A stretch of DNA of 64,000 nt from DAOUAE01 sp034433795 (GCA_034433795.1 DAOUAE010000087.1:1-64000); one strand, 5' to 3'; positions 16,759-26,685 are shown, numbered from the stretch's first letter. Notes: generated by a model not told the origin, from the sequence alone. Translations and numbers: made by a program.

Positions 16759-18012
16759 ATGCCGAAGCGCATCAACATCGGCATCGTCGGCTGCGGGCGC
16801 ATCCTGCCCGCCCATCTCCGCGGCTACCGGCTCCTGCGCGAGAAAGGCATCGACACCTTCCGCATCACCGCCCTGGTCTCCCGCAACCGGGCCGACGCCG
16901 AGATGTTCCGCAAGCGCGGGGAAGGACCACCGCCGCGCCCGCCGGTCAGCCAGAACCCGGACGACCCGCTGAGCGCCCCCCACATCTACGTCAGCGACTT
17001 CCAGGACGATGTCGAGGCCCGGGTCTTCGACTCGGTCGAGGAGATGCTGGAGAAGGGCGACGTGGACGCGGTGGACATCCCGGCCAGCGTGGCCGTCCAC
17101 CACACCATCGCCCTGCAGTGTCTGGCGGCCGGCAAGCACTGCCTGGTCCAGAAGCCGTTCGCCATCACCGTCCGGGCCGCCCAGCGCATGGTCGAGGCCG
17201 CCCGCGCCCGCAACCTGCGCCTGGGGGTCGTCGAGAACGTGCGCTACGCCGAGTCCACCCGCATCGCCCGCTGGCTGATCGACGCCGGCTACCTGGGCGA
17301 GATCCAGATGGCCATGTTCCCCTCCATCGGCACGGAGTGGTCGCCCAACAAAATCGTGGCTCAGACCCCCTGGCGGCACCTGAAACTGCAGGCCGGGGCC
17401 GGCGCCTCGCTCGACATCGGCGTCCACCTCTTCCACCGCCTGCGCTACCTGGTCAGTGAGGTGGAGGAGGTGAGCGCCATGACGGCCATCTTCGAGCCCG
17501 AGCGCTACACCTTCGACGCCCAGGGCAACATCATCGCCCGCGTCCGCCCGGATGTCGACGACGCCTTCTTCGCCACCTTCCGCTTCACCACCGGCGCGCT
17601 GGGCCAGATGTCGTTCACCTGGGCCGGCCACGGCGAGCCCACCCGCCTGGCCGAGGGCATGGTCCTCTACGGCACGAAGGGCTGCCTGAAAGGCGACCGT
17701 CTGGTCCTGGACAACGGCGAGGTGCTGAGCGCCCGCGCCCTCTTCGAGAGCGAGGCTCCGGCCACGGTCAAAGAGCGCTTCTTCCCCCTGGGCCTCAGGG
17801 ACGCCTTCGCCCTGGGCTTCCTCGACTTCCTGCGCGGGATCGAGGAGGGCCGCGACCCGGAGACCAGCGGCGTCGAGGGCACCCGCGACCTGGCCACCAG
17901 CTACGCCATCGTCGAGTCGGCCCTGGCTGGCCGGCCGGTGCGGGTCGAGGACGTGCTGAGCGGTCGGGTCGAGGCCTACCAGGCCGAGATCAACGCCCAC
18001 TACAACCTCTGA
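16759..18012 (+). CDS. Gfo/Idh/MocA-family oxidoreductase
   Basis: This 417-residue NAD(P)-dependent sugar or cyclitol dehydrogenase has an N-terminal Rossmann fold (INIGIVGCGRILPAH, 4-18) and LVQKPFAIT, where the family usually has EKP; Gln replaces the Glu. The C-terminal alpha/beta domain includes DIGVHLFH, the region with the usual catalytic His. It is followed 23 bases later by a nucleotide-sugar epimerase gene, so the pair may act on a sugar nucleotide or cell-surface sugar. The substrate is not determinable. Confidence 0.9.
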   Translation: MPKRINIGIVGCGRILPAHLRGYRLLREKGIDTFRITALVSRNRADAEMFRKRGEGPPPRPPVSQNPDDPLSAPHIYVSDFQDDVEARVFDSVEEMLEKGDVDAVDIPASVAVHHTIALQCLAAGKHCLVQKPFAITVRAAQRMVEAARARNLRLGVVENVRYAESTRIARWLIDAGYLGEIQMAMFPSIGTEWSPNKIVAQTPWRHLKLQAGAGASLDIGVHLFHRLRYLVSEVEEVSAMTAIFEPERYTFDAQGNIIARVRPDVDDAFFATFRFTTGALGQMSFTWAGHGEPTRLAEGMVLYGTKGCLKGDRLVLDNGEVLSARALFESEAPATVKERFFPLGLRDAFALGFLDFLRGIEEGRDPETSGVEGTRDLATSYAIVESALAGRPVRVEDVLSGRVEAYQAEINAHYNL

Positions 18013-18035
18013 TCCCCCCACCGGGAGACGGACAG

Positions 18036-18962
18036 GTGAAAGTGCTGGTCACCGGCGGGGCCGGCTTCATCGGCTCCCACATCGTCGACGCGCTCTGCGC
18101 CGCCGGCCACCAGGTGGTCGTGGTCGACAACCTGAGCACCGGCCGGCGGCAGAACCTGCGGCCCGACGTCCCGCTCCACCCCCTCGATCTGCGCAGTCCG
18201 GACCTCGGCGACCTGATCCGGGCCGAGCGGCCGGAGTGCATCTGCCACCAGGCCGCCCAGGCCAGCGTCAGCGTCTCGGTCAAACAGCCTCTCCTGGACG
18301 CCGAGATCAACGTCCTGGGCTCGCTGCGCCTGCTCGAGGCTGCCCGCCAGGCCGGCGTGCGCAAGATCGTCTACGCCTCCAGCGGGGGGGCGGTCTACGG
18401 TGAGCCGCGCTACCTCCCCTGCGACGAGGACCACCCCATCGCCCCGCTCAGCCCCTACGGCGTCAGCAAGTACATCGTCGAACTCTACCTGCGCCTCTAC
18501 CGCGACCTTTATGGCCTGGCCTACACCGTCCTGCGCTACGCCAATGTCTACGGTCCCCGCCAGGACCCCTACGGCGAGGCCGGGGTGGTGGCCATCTTCA
18601 CCTGCCAGATGCTGCGGGGCCAGCGCCCGACCATCTTCGGCGACGGCGAGCAGCAGCGCGATTTCGTCTACGTCACCGACGTGGCCCGGGCCAACCTGCT
18701 GGCCCTGACGGCCGCCGACGGCCAGGTGCTCAACATCGGCAGCGGCCGCCCCACCACCGTCAACGCCCTCTACCAGCATCTCAGCCGGCTGACCGGCTTC
18801 CGCGAGCCGCCGGTCTACGGTCCACCCCGCCCCGGCGATGTCTACCGGACCTACGTCGCCATCGAGCGGGCCCGGCACCACCTGGGCTGGCAGCCGATGG
18901 TGGACCTGGAGACCGGCCTGGCCGCGACGGTGGCCGCCTTCCGTGAGAGCGGCTGCGGCTGA
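18036..18962 (+). CDS. NAD-dependent nucleotide-sugar epimerase (UDP-glucose 4-epimerase-like)
   Basis: The 308-residue protein is an extended SDR with GGAGFIGSH (7-15), VVDNLSTG, HQAAQASVSVS, catalytic YGVSKY (Tyr-x3-Lys near 147) and RYANVYGPRQDP, all hallmarks of UDP-glucose/galactose 4-epimerases. The GTG start follows GGGAGACGGACAG. It is in an operon with the upstream Gfo/Idh/MocA gene. The exact nucleotide sugar is not clear. Confidence 0.92.
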   Translation: MKVLVTGGAGFIGSHIVDALCAAGHQVVVVDNLSTGRRQNLRPDVPLHPLDLRSPDLGDLIRAERPECICHQAAQASVSVSVKQPLLDAEINVLGSLRLLEAARQAGVRKIVYASSGGAVYGEPRYLPCDEDHPIAPLSPYGVSKYIVELYLRLYRDLYGLAYTVLRYANVYGPRQDPYGEAGVVAIFTCQMLRGQRPTIFGDGEQQRDFVYVTDVARANLLALTAADGQVLNIGSGRPTTVNALYQHLSRLTGFREPPVYGPPRPGDVYRTYVAIERARHHLGWQPMVDLETGLAATVAAFRESGCG

Positions 18963-18975
18963 GCGCGCGGCGCCG

Positions 18976-19501
18976 TCAGGAGGCCGATACCCGCCGGCGG
19001 CGCGCCCGCTGCCCGAACGGGGTCAGCCCTCGCGGCCTGTCCACCGAGAGGGTGGTGGTCGTCAGCAGGAGCACCACGGCCGCGCCGGCGTCGGCCGCGA
19101 TCTGGATCCGCACCCGCTGGAGCTCGACGGGGGCCAGCGGCCGCTCAGCCGCCACCGTGGCCACCAGCCCTATCGGCTTGGGTGTGGAGCAACAGGCGAG
19201 CGACGGCCACGACCGTGAGCAGAAACTTCACCAGGACCCGGTAGTGCCGCACCAGCCCCCACGGGGTGCCCAGGGCCATGACCAGCCCGCTGAGCAGCGC
19301 GGCCAGACTCACCGGGACGATGACCGCCCCGGTGATGACCGACGCGGCCAGGTAGGCGGCCCGCACCGTCTGGGCCGCCGAACCGACCAGCCCGGTGACG
19401 GCCAGGGCCAGAAAGGCGACCACCGCCCCGAGCCAGCCGACCGCGACGACGATGTGGACGGTGAGCGCGAGCCGGCGGAGAGAAGGCGAGAGAAGCCTCA
19501 C
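18976..19501 (-). pseudogene. DUF2269-like membrane protein, broken by one frameshift
   Basis: Read from a GTG at 19501, the first frame gives a membrane protein (HIVVAVGWLGAVVAFLALAV, then GTPWGLVRHYRVLVKFLL) that stops early at 19145. Reading one base further on at about 19177 gives the expected continuation (PIGLVATVAAERPLAP, IQIAADAGAAVVLLL, TTLSVDRPRGLTPFGQR) down to 18976. The two halves together match the layout of DUF2269-type proteins I know. An extra G near 19177 therefore splits the gene. It is either a real pseudogene or a sequencing error. Confidence 0.75.
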
Positions 19502-19643
19502 GGCGCGTGGACCCCGGCCCCAGCCCGGTGAGATGCAGAAGAGCGATCAGCAGGACCACGACCAGAACGACGCCCCCGAGCGCCTTCACCCAGCGGGGCG
19601 TGCCGGCCGGCGCGCGGTCGAGGCCTTCAGACGCTGGCGCCAT
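19170..19643 (-). CDS. Small single-TM protein upstream of DUF2269-like gene, with overlong tail
   Basis: From ATG 19643 the first 45 residues (GTPRWVKALGGVVLVVVLL, LLHLTGLG) form one transmembrane segment, typical of the short protein that often precedes DUF2269 genes. The rest of the 157-residue frame runs out of frame through the DUF2269-like gene as Arg/Gly-rich sequence. The real protein was probably short, and its own stop has been lost here. The downstream neighbour is also frameshifted, so the locus appears to be decaying. Confidence 0.5.
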   Translation of the reverse strand: MAPASEGLDRAPAGTPRWVKALGGVVLVVVLLIALLHLTGLGPGSTRREASLAFSPPARAHRPHRRRGRLARGGGRLSGPGRHRAGRFGGPDGAGRLPGRVGHHRGGHRPGESGRAAQRAGHGPGHPVGAGAALPGPGEVSAHGRGRRSPVAPHPSR

Positions 19644-19667
19644 GGACGCGCACCTCCGGGATAATCT

Positions 19668-19705
19668 CCGTGGCCCAGGCTACCGGGCCACGGTGCCGGG
19701 GTCAA
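19668..19705 (-). promoter_or_regulatory. Promoter overlapped by a 9-bp-arm palindrome (candidate TetR operator)
   Basis: On the minus strand TTGACC (19705-19700), a 17-base spacer and TAGCCT (19682-19677) form a promoter for the small membrane protein and DUF2269-like gene. CCGTGGCCC-N8-GGGCCACGG (19668-19693) covers its -10. The divergent TetR gene begins at 19819, so this is a natural operator candidate. Confidence 0.55.
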
Positions 19706-19818
19706 CGTTCAGGGTGCGCGCTCTGTGCGCTCGTGAACACGGCCAGAGAACGGTTCAGGACCGGGCGGCCGTCTGCGTCATGCCGAAGACGCGGCGGCCT
19801 GGCTGACGAGGGTGATCG

Positions 19819-20406
19819 ATGGCCAGAACCGATCGGCGAGCACAGCGGACCCAGGCCCGGCTGCAGCGGGCGCTGATCGCGCTGCTCCGCGAACGGGGCT
19901 ACGACGCGATCACCGTCCAGGACATCGTCGACCGCGCCGATGTCGGCCGCACCACGTTCTACCAGTACTATCGCGGCAAGGACGATCTTTTCGTCCACTG
20001 CCACGAGGCCATGGTCGGCCGGTTCTCGCTTCTCTCCCCGGAGACGCTGTTCGCGCCGGACGCCCCCGCGGGGATGACGGCGGCCTACCGGCATCTCGAA
20101 GAGGTGCGCACCCTCCTGTCCCCGCTCTTCCAGGGCCGCGCCAAAGACAGCCCGCTGCTCCTGCGCCGGCTCCGCGACCAGCTCGCCCAGCGGATCGCCG
20201 CGAGCCTGCGCGCCGCCCTCGCCGGCGCCGACAGCGCTCTCCCGATCGAGGTGCTGGCGGTCGCCCTGGCGGGGGCCCAGATCGCGTTGGTCCAGTGGTG
20301 GCTGGAGAGACGCCAGCCGTACACCCCCGAGGCGGTGGCCCAAACGTTCCACCGTCTGCAGTGGGCGGTGCTCCGCGAGGCGCTCGCCTTTCCGGACGGG
20401 GAATGA
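19819..20406 (+). CDS. TetR/AcrR-family transcriptional regulator
   Basis: The 195-residue protein has an N-terminal TetR helix-turn-helix (about 12-60, ITVQDIVDRADVGRTTFYQY, then RGKDDLF) and a C-terminal all-helical ligand domain. It likely represses the divergent small membrane/DUF2269 locus through the palindrome at 19668-19693, since TetR genes commonly control their divergent neighbour. The ligand cannot be inferred. The ATG follows GAGGGTGATCG. Confidence 0.9.
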   Translation: MARTDRRAQRTQARLQRALIALLRERGYDAITVQDIVDRADVGRTTFYQYYRGKDDLFVHCHEAMVGRFSLLSPETLFAPDAPAGMTAAYRHLEEVRTLLSPLFQGRAKDSPLLLRRLRDQLAQRIAASLRAALAGADSALPIEVLAVALAGAQIALVQWWLERRQPYTPEAVAQTFHRLQWAVLREALAFPDGE

Positions 20407-20464
20407 CCGCCCGCTCCGGACACCCTTGCCAAATCCCGGCGAATCTGGTAGCCATGCTACCACG

Positions 20465-21844
20465 ATGACCGCCGAGGCCCGACGCCAGCTGCCCGCCATC
20501 GACCGTCTGCTCCAGGAGCCGACCGTCCGCGCCTGGCTGGAGCGCCACGGGCGGCCGACGGTGGTGGCCGCCCTGCGCCAGGCGGTGGACGAGGCCCGCG
20601 AGGCGACCGTTCGGATGGGCGCCGCCCCCTCGCTCGCGGCGATCCTGGAGCGGGCGGCCGTCCACCTGACCGCGGCCACCCGGCCCAGCCTGCGGCCGGT
20701 TATCAACGCCACCGGCGTCATCATCCACACCAACCTGGGACGGGCCCCGCTCTCGGCCGCCGCCATCGCTGCCATGGAGCGGGTCAGCCGGGGCTACAGC
20801 ACCCTGGAGTTCGACCTGGCGACCGGCGAGCGCGGCTCCCGCCACAGCCATCTGGAGCGGCTGCTCCAGGCGGTGACCGGGGCCGAGGCCGGGATCGCCG
20901 TCAACAACAACGCGGCCGCGGTGCTGCTGGCCCTCACGGCCCTGGCGCCGGGGCGCGAGGTCATCATCGCCCGTGGGCAGCTGGTCGAGATCGGCGGCGG
21001 CTTCCGCATCCCCGACGTGCTGCGCCAGAGCGGGGCCCGCCTGGTCGAGGTCGGCACCACCAACCGGACCTATCTGAGCGATTACGAGGCCGCCCTCACC
21101 CCCGAGACCGCCCTCATCCTGCGGGTCCACGCCAGCAATTTCCGGATCGTCGGCTTCACCCACAGCCCGTCGCTGGCCGATCTGGCCGCCCTGGCCCACC
21201 GCCACGGTCTCCCGCTCCTCGACGATCTGGGCAGCGGCGCTCTCCTGGACACCGCCGCCTACGGCCTGGCCCACGAGCCGATGGTCCAGGAGAGCCTCCA
21301 GGCCGGAGCGGATCTCGTCTGCTTTAGCGGCGATAAACTCCTGGGCGGCCCCCAGGCCGGGATCATCGTCGGCCGGCGCGACCTCATCGAGCGGCTGAAG
21401 CGCCATCCCCTGGCCCGGGCGGTGCGGATCGACAAGGTCAGTCTGGCCGGCCTGGAGGCCACCCTCCGCCACTACCAGGCCGGCGAGGCGGTCCAGGCCA
21501 TCCCGGTCTGGCGGATGATCGCCACGCCGGCCGAGGCCCTGCGGCGCCGGGTCGAGGCGTGGGCAGCCCACCTGGCCGCCCACGGTCTGCGGGCCACGGT
21601 CGTCCCCACCCAGGCCACCGTCGGCGGAGGCTCGCTCCCCGGCGAGACCCTCCCCAGCTGGGCCCTGGCCCTGACGCCCACCGACGGCGCCGCCCAGGCC
21701 CTGGCCGCCCGGCTGCGCCAGGCCGATCCCCCGGTCGTCGGCCGGATCGAGCGCGACCGCCTGCTCCTGGACGCCCGCACCGTTCTGCCCGAGGAAGAGA
21801 CCCTGCTCCTCGCGGCCGTCCGCCAGGCGTTGGGCGCCGTCTGA
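20465..21844 (+). CDS. selA: L-seryl-tRNA(Sec) selenium transferase SelA
   Basis: SelA is a PLP enzyme that converts seryl-tRNA(Sec) to selenocysteinyl-tRNA(Sec) with selenophosphate. The 459-residue protein matches the family length. It has the RPVINATGVIIHTNLGRAPLS start of the catalytic domain, NNNAAAVLLAL, and the PLP lysine K291 in FSGDKLLGGPQAG. ATG 20465 gives the usual N-terminus; it lacks a strong Shine-Dalgarno sequence, and a small TGGTAG/CTACCA hairpin lies just before it. No selB, selD or tRNA(Sec) is seen in the window. Confidence 0.93.
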   Translation: MTAEARRQLPAIDRLLQEPTVRAWLERHGRPTVVAALRQAVDEAREATVRMGAAPSLAAILERAAVHLTAATRPSLRPVINATGVIIHTNLGRAPLSAAAIAAMERVSRGYSTLEFDLATGERGSRHSHLERLLQAVTGAEAGIAVNNNAAAVLLALTALAPGREVIIARGQLVEIGGGFRIPDVLRQSGARLVEVGTTNRTYLSDYEAALTPETALILRVHASNFRIVGFTHSPSLADLAALAHRHGLPLLDDLGSGALLDTAAYGLAHEPMVQESLQAGADLVCFSGDKLLGGPQAGIIVGRRDLIERLKRHPLARAVRIDKVSLAGLEATLRHYQAGEAVQAIPVWRMIATPAEALRRRVEAWAAHLAAHGLRATVVPTQATVGGGSLPGETLPSWALALTPTDGAAQALAARLRQADPPVVGRIERDRLLLDARTVLPEEETLLLAAVRQALGAV

Positions 21845-21878
21845 ACGGTCAGAGCGCCCCTCTGGCCGGCGCCGGTCC

Positions 21879-22055
21879 CTAGGCCGCGCGCCCGGCCGGC
21901 CGCGTCCGCCACGCCTTCAGCGGCTCCTCCCAGAACGCGGCGCCGACGGCCACGAGGAGAGTCAGCGCCCACTTCGGGGCGGTCAGCGGGGCCAGCTGGA
22001 AGAGACGTCCCACCGTCGGCACGGTGCATACCACTCCCAGGCTGCGGAGAGCGGC
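21879..22055 (-). pseudogene. C-terminal remnant of a cation-transporting P-type ATPase
   Basis: The last ~55 codons of this minus-strand frame read VCTVPTVGRLFQLAPLTAPK, WALTLLVAVGAAFWEEPLK and a stop. This matches the final transmembrane helices of P2A-type (calcium-like) P-type ATPases. The frame upstream is unrelated low-complexity sequence and then runs into the aspS promoter region. No ATPase core remains, so this is a gene fragment left after deletion. It lies tail to tail with selA. Confidence 0.6.
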
Positions 22056-22299
22056 GCTCGGGATCGCTCGCCGCGCCCCGTGACCCCGCCGGTCGCGGCA
22101 GCTGGCCCACAAGGAGAGAGGGTCCAAAACCACGCCAAAGCAGCCCTGCGCCCGGCCCGACTCCACCGGCGGATTCGGAACCTTCGCCGGGACTTTCTGC
22201 ACCAGGTCACCACTGGACGGTCTCGGCCGCCTCCCGGGCCCTGCGCTGGGGGCGGTCCCACGGCGGGGCCTTTCCCGGCCCATCCCCCGCCCCGTATGC

Positions 22300-22305
22300 T
22301 ACAAT
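22300..22305 (+). promoter_or_regulatory. -10 element of the aspS promoter
   Basis: TACAAT lies about 30 bases before the aspS GTG, which has GGGGAGG at good spacing. The ATG at 22296 overlaps this -10 and so is unlikely to be the start. The -35 is poor (TTTCCC at 22271). Confidence 0.45.
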
Positions 22306-22334
22306 CAATCAGAAACGCTGGTGGGGAGGCTGGT

Positions 22335-24124
<1,790 letters not shown>

Positions 24125-24128
<4 letters not shown>

Positions 24129-24343
24129 CAGACGCTCAGGGCGGTGGCCACCCGGCGGGCGCAGGCCGGGCAGAGCCAGAGGCGGTGGGAGACCTCCCAG
24201 CCGCTCCCGGCCGTGCGGCGGCGGGCGTCCAGCCGGGCGATGGGGGCGCTGGGCTGGCGGCAGGCGGTGCAGGTGCCCTGGGGCTCGACCGTCACCTGGA
24301 CCTCGTACTGGTAGGTGGGCAGCGTCAGCAGGGGATCGTTCAC
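24125..24343 (-). CDS. Small Cys-rich (zinc-knuckle) protein
   Basis: A 72-residue protein starting with GTG behind GGGAGCGCGACA. It has CTAC at about 25-28 and CPAC at about 58-61, a pattern for a zinc ribbon. Its stop codon overlaps the aspS stop in the opposite direction. I do not recognise the family. A TACAAT at about 24378-24383 on the minus strand may be the -10 element. Confidence 0.6.
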
Positions 24344-24394
24344 TGTCGCGCTCCCGAGACGAGGGTCAGCCGGGGGTATTGTAGCAAATGAGAC

Positions 24395-24426
24395 GGCCGA
24401 CCGCGCGAGACCGAGCGCGGTCGGCC
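24395..24426. terminator. Hairpin downstream of the KGG-repeat gene
   Basis: Perfect 12-bp arms (GGCCGACCGCGC and complement) with an 8-base loop. It lies 32 bases past the KGG gene stop on the minus strand, followed by the moderately U-rich CTCATTTG. It is probably a weak intrinsic terminator. Confidence 0.5.
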
Positions 24427-24458
24427 GCCGTGCCGAGATAGAGAGAGGGGGAGTGCCG

Positions 24459-24812
24459 TTACTGCGCCGCGGCCGCCACGGGCTCGCTGGCCTGCGCCTT
24501 CCGCTTGCCCTTGGCCGCGCCGCCCTTGCGGCCGATGGCCGAGTAGTACTCCGGCCCGTACTTGGCCTTGACCGCCTCGCCGCCCTTGCGGCCGATGGCG
24601 GTCAGGAACTCGGTGCCGTGGTTATCGCGGGTGGTCGAGCCCCCCATGCGGCCGATGGCCATAAAGAACTCGCGGCCGTACTTCTGGGCCACCGACCGCC
24701 CACCTTTCTTGCCGATCTGGGTGAAATGCTCGTGGCCGTACTTCTCGACCACCTTGCGGCCACCCAGCAAGCCCGCCTCGCGGACCGTCAGTTCACCCTT
24801 GCGCTCCGACAT
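24459..24812 (-). CDS. KGG-motif general stress protein
   Basis: A 117-residue hydrophilic protein made of four or five repeats ending in IGKKGG, IGRMGG or IGRKGG, each preceded by a YG-x3-F/Y segment. It belongs to the GsiB/YciG-like KGG stress proteins, thought to protect cells in desiccation or heat. An Ala-rich tail follows the repeats. The ATG is preceded by GGGAGGTTAAGCG. Upstream are a consensus promoter, a c-di-AMP riboswitch and a terminator, so expression probably follows c-di-AMP, which reports turgor and potassium status. Confidence 0.9.
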   Translation of the reverse strand: MSERKGELTVREAGLLGGRKVVEKYGHEHFTQIGKKGGRSVAQKYGREFFMAIGRMGGSTTRDNHGTEFLTAIGRKGGEAVKAKYGPEYYSAIGRKGGAAKGKRKAQASEPVAAAAQ

Positions 24813-24870
24813 CGCTTAACCTCCCGTACACATTGTTTTGGCGGTGCGTGAGGACGGCCGACCGGGGCAA

Positions 24871-24909
24871 AGAAAAAGGCCACCCCGGCCCGCGCCGGCT
24901 GTGGCCTTT
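24871..24909 (-). terminator. Terminator following the c-di-AMP riboswitch
   Basis: On the minus strand AAAGGCCAC and GTGGCCTTT form a 9-bp stem with an inner CCGGC/GCCGG pairing, followed by TTTTTCTTT. It directly follows the aptamer and precedes the KGG gene, as expected for a transcription-attenuating expression platform. Confidence 0.75.
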
Positions 24910-24910
24910 C

Positions 24911-25025
24911 GAAGCCTACGAGGTTAGCTGACAGGCTCGGGCAGAAAGGCTTGCCCTACCCAGGAAACCCTGGGATTCGCCTCAGAAAGGTGGGCCCCCC
25001 GCTTCTCTTGCGAGAATTCGGCTTC
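24911..25025 (-). ncRNA. c-di-AMP riboswitch (ydaO/yuaA type)
   Basis: The minus-strand RNA shows the conserved ydaO features in order: GCGGGGGGCCCACC, GGCGAATCCC, GGGTAGGGCAAGCC, TTTCTGCCCGAGCC and TGTCAGCTAACCTCGTAGGC. The ends pair as GAAGCC (25025-25020) with GGCTTC (24916-24911), closing the P1 stem. The upstream TTGACA-N17-TATAAT promoter and the downstream terminator frame it. Known members mostly switch genes off when c-di-AMP binds. The gene controlled here is the KGG stress-protein gene. Confidence 0.88.
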
Positions 25026-25052
25026 CGTCCCCTATTCGGTTGGTCGGTGGCA

Positions 25053-25081
25053 ATTATACCGACCAGACCGGCCGGTGTCAA
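25053..25081 (-). promoter_or_regulatory. Consensus sigma-70 promoter of the riboswitch-KGG transcript
   Basis: TTGACA (25081-25076), 17-base spacer, TATAAT (25058-25053): both hexamers are perfect. The predicted start near 25046 is about 20 bases upstream of the riboswitch P1 stem. Confidence 0.9.
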
Positions 25082-25107
25082 GAGCCAGGGGGCCCGCCCG
25101 GCCGATC

Positions 25108-25125
25108 TTGACAGAGATTTGACAG
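25108..25125. repeat. Direct repeat TTGACAG-N4-TTGACAG
   Basis: Two identical 7-mers lie 11 bp apart. On the minus strand they read CTGTCAA-N4-CTGTCAA, close to the PhoB-box pattern, and are centred about 71 bp upstream of the predicted riboswitch transcript start. It may be an activator site for the minus-strand promoter or part of the promoter of the plus-strand gene at 25204. Confidence 0.4.
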
Positions 25126-25203
25126 GTGCGCCGTCCGCCCTGCCATCGCGTATCATGGGGAAGGGCCGCGCCGCCCGAGCGGCCGGCCACGAGGAGGTGA
25201 GTT

Positions 25204-26094
25204 GTGATCGTCGTCACCGGCGGCACCGGGTTCGTCGGCCAGCACCTGGTCGCCCTGCTCCACCAGCGCGGCGAGGCTGTGACCGTCCTGGCCCGTGGCC
25301 AGCGCCCGGTCTCCCTCCCGCCCGGCGTGCGCTTCGTCCAGGGCGATGTGGCCACCGGCGCCGGCCTGGACGAGGCCCTGGCCGGCGCCGAGGCGGTGAT
25401 CCATCTGGTGGCCATCATCCGCGAGCGCGGCCCCTGGACCTTCGAGCGGGTCAACGTCGGTGGCACCCGCCACGTCCTGCAGGCCGCGGCGGCGCTGGGC
25501 GTCCGCCGCCTCGTGCACATGAGCGCCCTGGGAGCCCGCAATGACCCGCGCTTCCGCTATCTCTTCTCCAAGTGGCGGGGCGAGGAACTGGTCCGGGCCA
25601 GCGGACTGGACTGGACTATCTTCCGCCCCTCGGTGATCTTCGGGCACGGGTTTGGCTTCCTCTCGCGGGTCAAGCAGTCGCTGCGCATGGTGCCCTTCCT
25701 GGCCCCCATCCCGGGCAGCGGGCGGACCCGCTTCCAGCCCATCTGGGTCGGCGATGTGGCCGAGTGCGTCTACCGCTCTCTGCGCGCTCCGGCGGCCTTC
25801 GGCCAGACCTACGAGATCGGCGGCCCGGAGTACCTCACCTACGAGGAGATCGTCGATCTCGTGCTCCAGACCATGGGCTGGCGGCGGCTTAAGGTCCATC
25901 TCCCCCTCTGGCTCCTCCGGCCGGGCGCGGCCGTCCTCCAACGCCTGCTGCCCGACCCGCCGGTGACGACCGATGAACTGGCCGCCCTGGCCCTGGACAA
26001 CATCACCGCCCTGGACAGCGTCGTTCGCCTCTGCCAGTGCGTCCCACGGTCTCTCCGGACCGAGATCGCCACGCTGGGGGCGACCGACCCCTGA
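25204..26094 (+). CDS. Atypical SDR, NDUFA9/complex-I-like NAD(P)-binding protein
   Basis: The 296-residue protein is an atypical short-chain dehydrogenase: GGTGFVGQHL glycine motif (6-15), VIHLVAII, VRRLVHMSALGA, and FRPSVIFG. It lacks the standard YxxxK and has Lys in FSKWRGEE instead. Homologues are annotated as NDUFA9-like or NAD(P)H-binding proteins; their activity is mostly unknown. The GTG start follows GAGGAGGTGAGTT. TATCAT at 25151 may be its -10. Confidence 0.85.
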   Translation: MIVVTGGTGFVGQHLVALLHQRGEAVTVLARGQRPVSLPPGVRFVQGDVATGAGLDEALAGAEAVIHLVAIIRERGPWTFERVNVGGTRHVLQAAAALGVRRLVHMSALGARNDPRFRYLFSKWRGEELVRASGLDWTIFRPSVIFGHGFGFLSRVKQSLRMVPFLAPIPGSGRTRFQPIWVGDVAECVYRSLRAPAAFGQTYEIGGPEYLTYEEIVDLVLQTMGWRRLKVHLPLWLLRPGAAVLQRLLPDPPVTTDELAALALDNITALDSVVRLCQCVPRSLRTEIATLGATDP

Positions 26095-26243
26095 ACACCG
26101 CCCGGCCGGCATCGGCTTTATGGTGGTCGGCCGGCGCGCGCCGGGTGTATACTGAGACCCGGCGACCACCGCTCCGGCCAGCGCGGCGGGCCCTCCATCC
26201 ATCAGCCCGGCCCCCAGGGCAGCCGTCTCAGTGGAGCGCACCG

Positions 26244-26654
26244 ATGCCTTCAGAAGCGCACTCCGTCTCTCTCGGGCGTCTGGTCCGGGCCAGCGCCCTG
26301 GGGCTCGGCCTGGCCCTGCTACTCGTTCTCCCGCCCATCGTTCACTTCTGCACCGGGCCGCTGGGGCCGCTCATCGGCGGGTTCTTCAGCGGCAGTCGCC
26401 ACCGTCTCTCTGCCACCGAGGGCCTGCTCGTCGGCCTGGGGATGGGGATCGGTCTGGCCCTGCTGGGCGGGGCCTTTCTCCTGGCCGGTGGAACCCGACT
26501 CCTGCCTCTCCCGGCCGACCTCCGGTTCATCATCGCCCTGGTCGTCGCCTTCCTGAGCGCCTACTACGCCCTCCTGGGCGGCCTGGGCGCCGTCGTCGGC
26601 GGGTGGCTGGCCCGCCAGGAGGCCGACCGGCCCCACCACCCGCCGTCGTCGTAA
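26244..26654 (+). CDS. Small multi-pass membrane protein
   Basis: A 136-residue protein with three hydrophobic segments (about 16-34, 58-80 and 92-115) and a conserved-looking GPLGPLIGGFFSGSRHR between the first two. A cytoplasmic Arg/His-rich tail ends it. The ATG at 26244 follows GGAG at good spacing. TATACT at 26148-26153 may be a -10 element. I cannot assign a function. Confidence 0.65.
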   Translation: MPSEAHSVSLGRLVRASALGLGLALLLVLPPIVHFCTGPLGPLIGGFFSGSRHRLSATEGLLVGLGMGIGLALLGGAFLLAGGTRLLPLPADLRFIIALVVAFLSAYYALLGGLGAVVGGWLARQEADRPHHPPSS

Positions 26655-26685
26655 CCGCTCGCACGCCCAGAGGAGCGGCCGGCTC

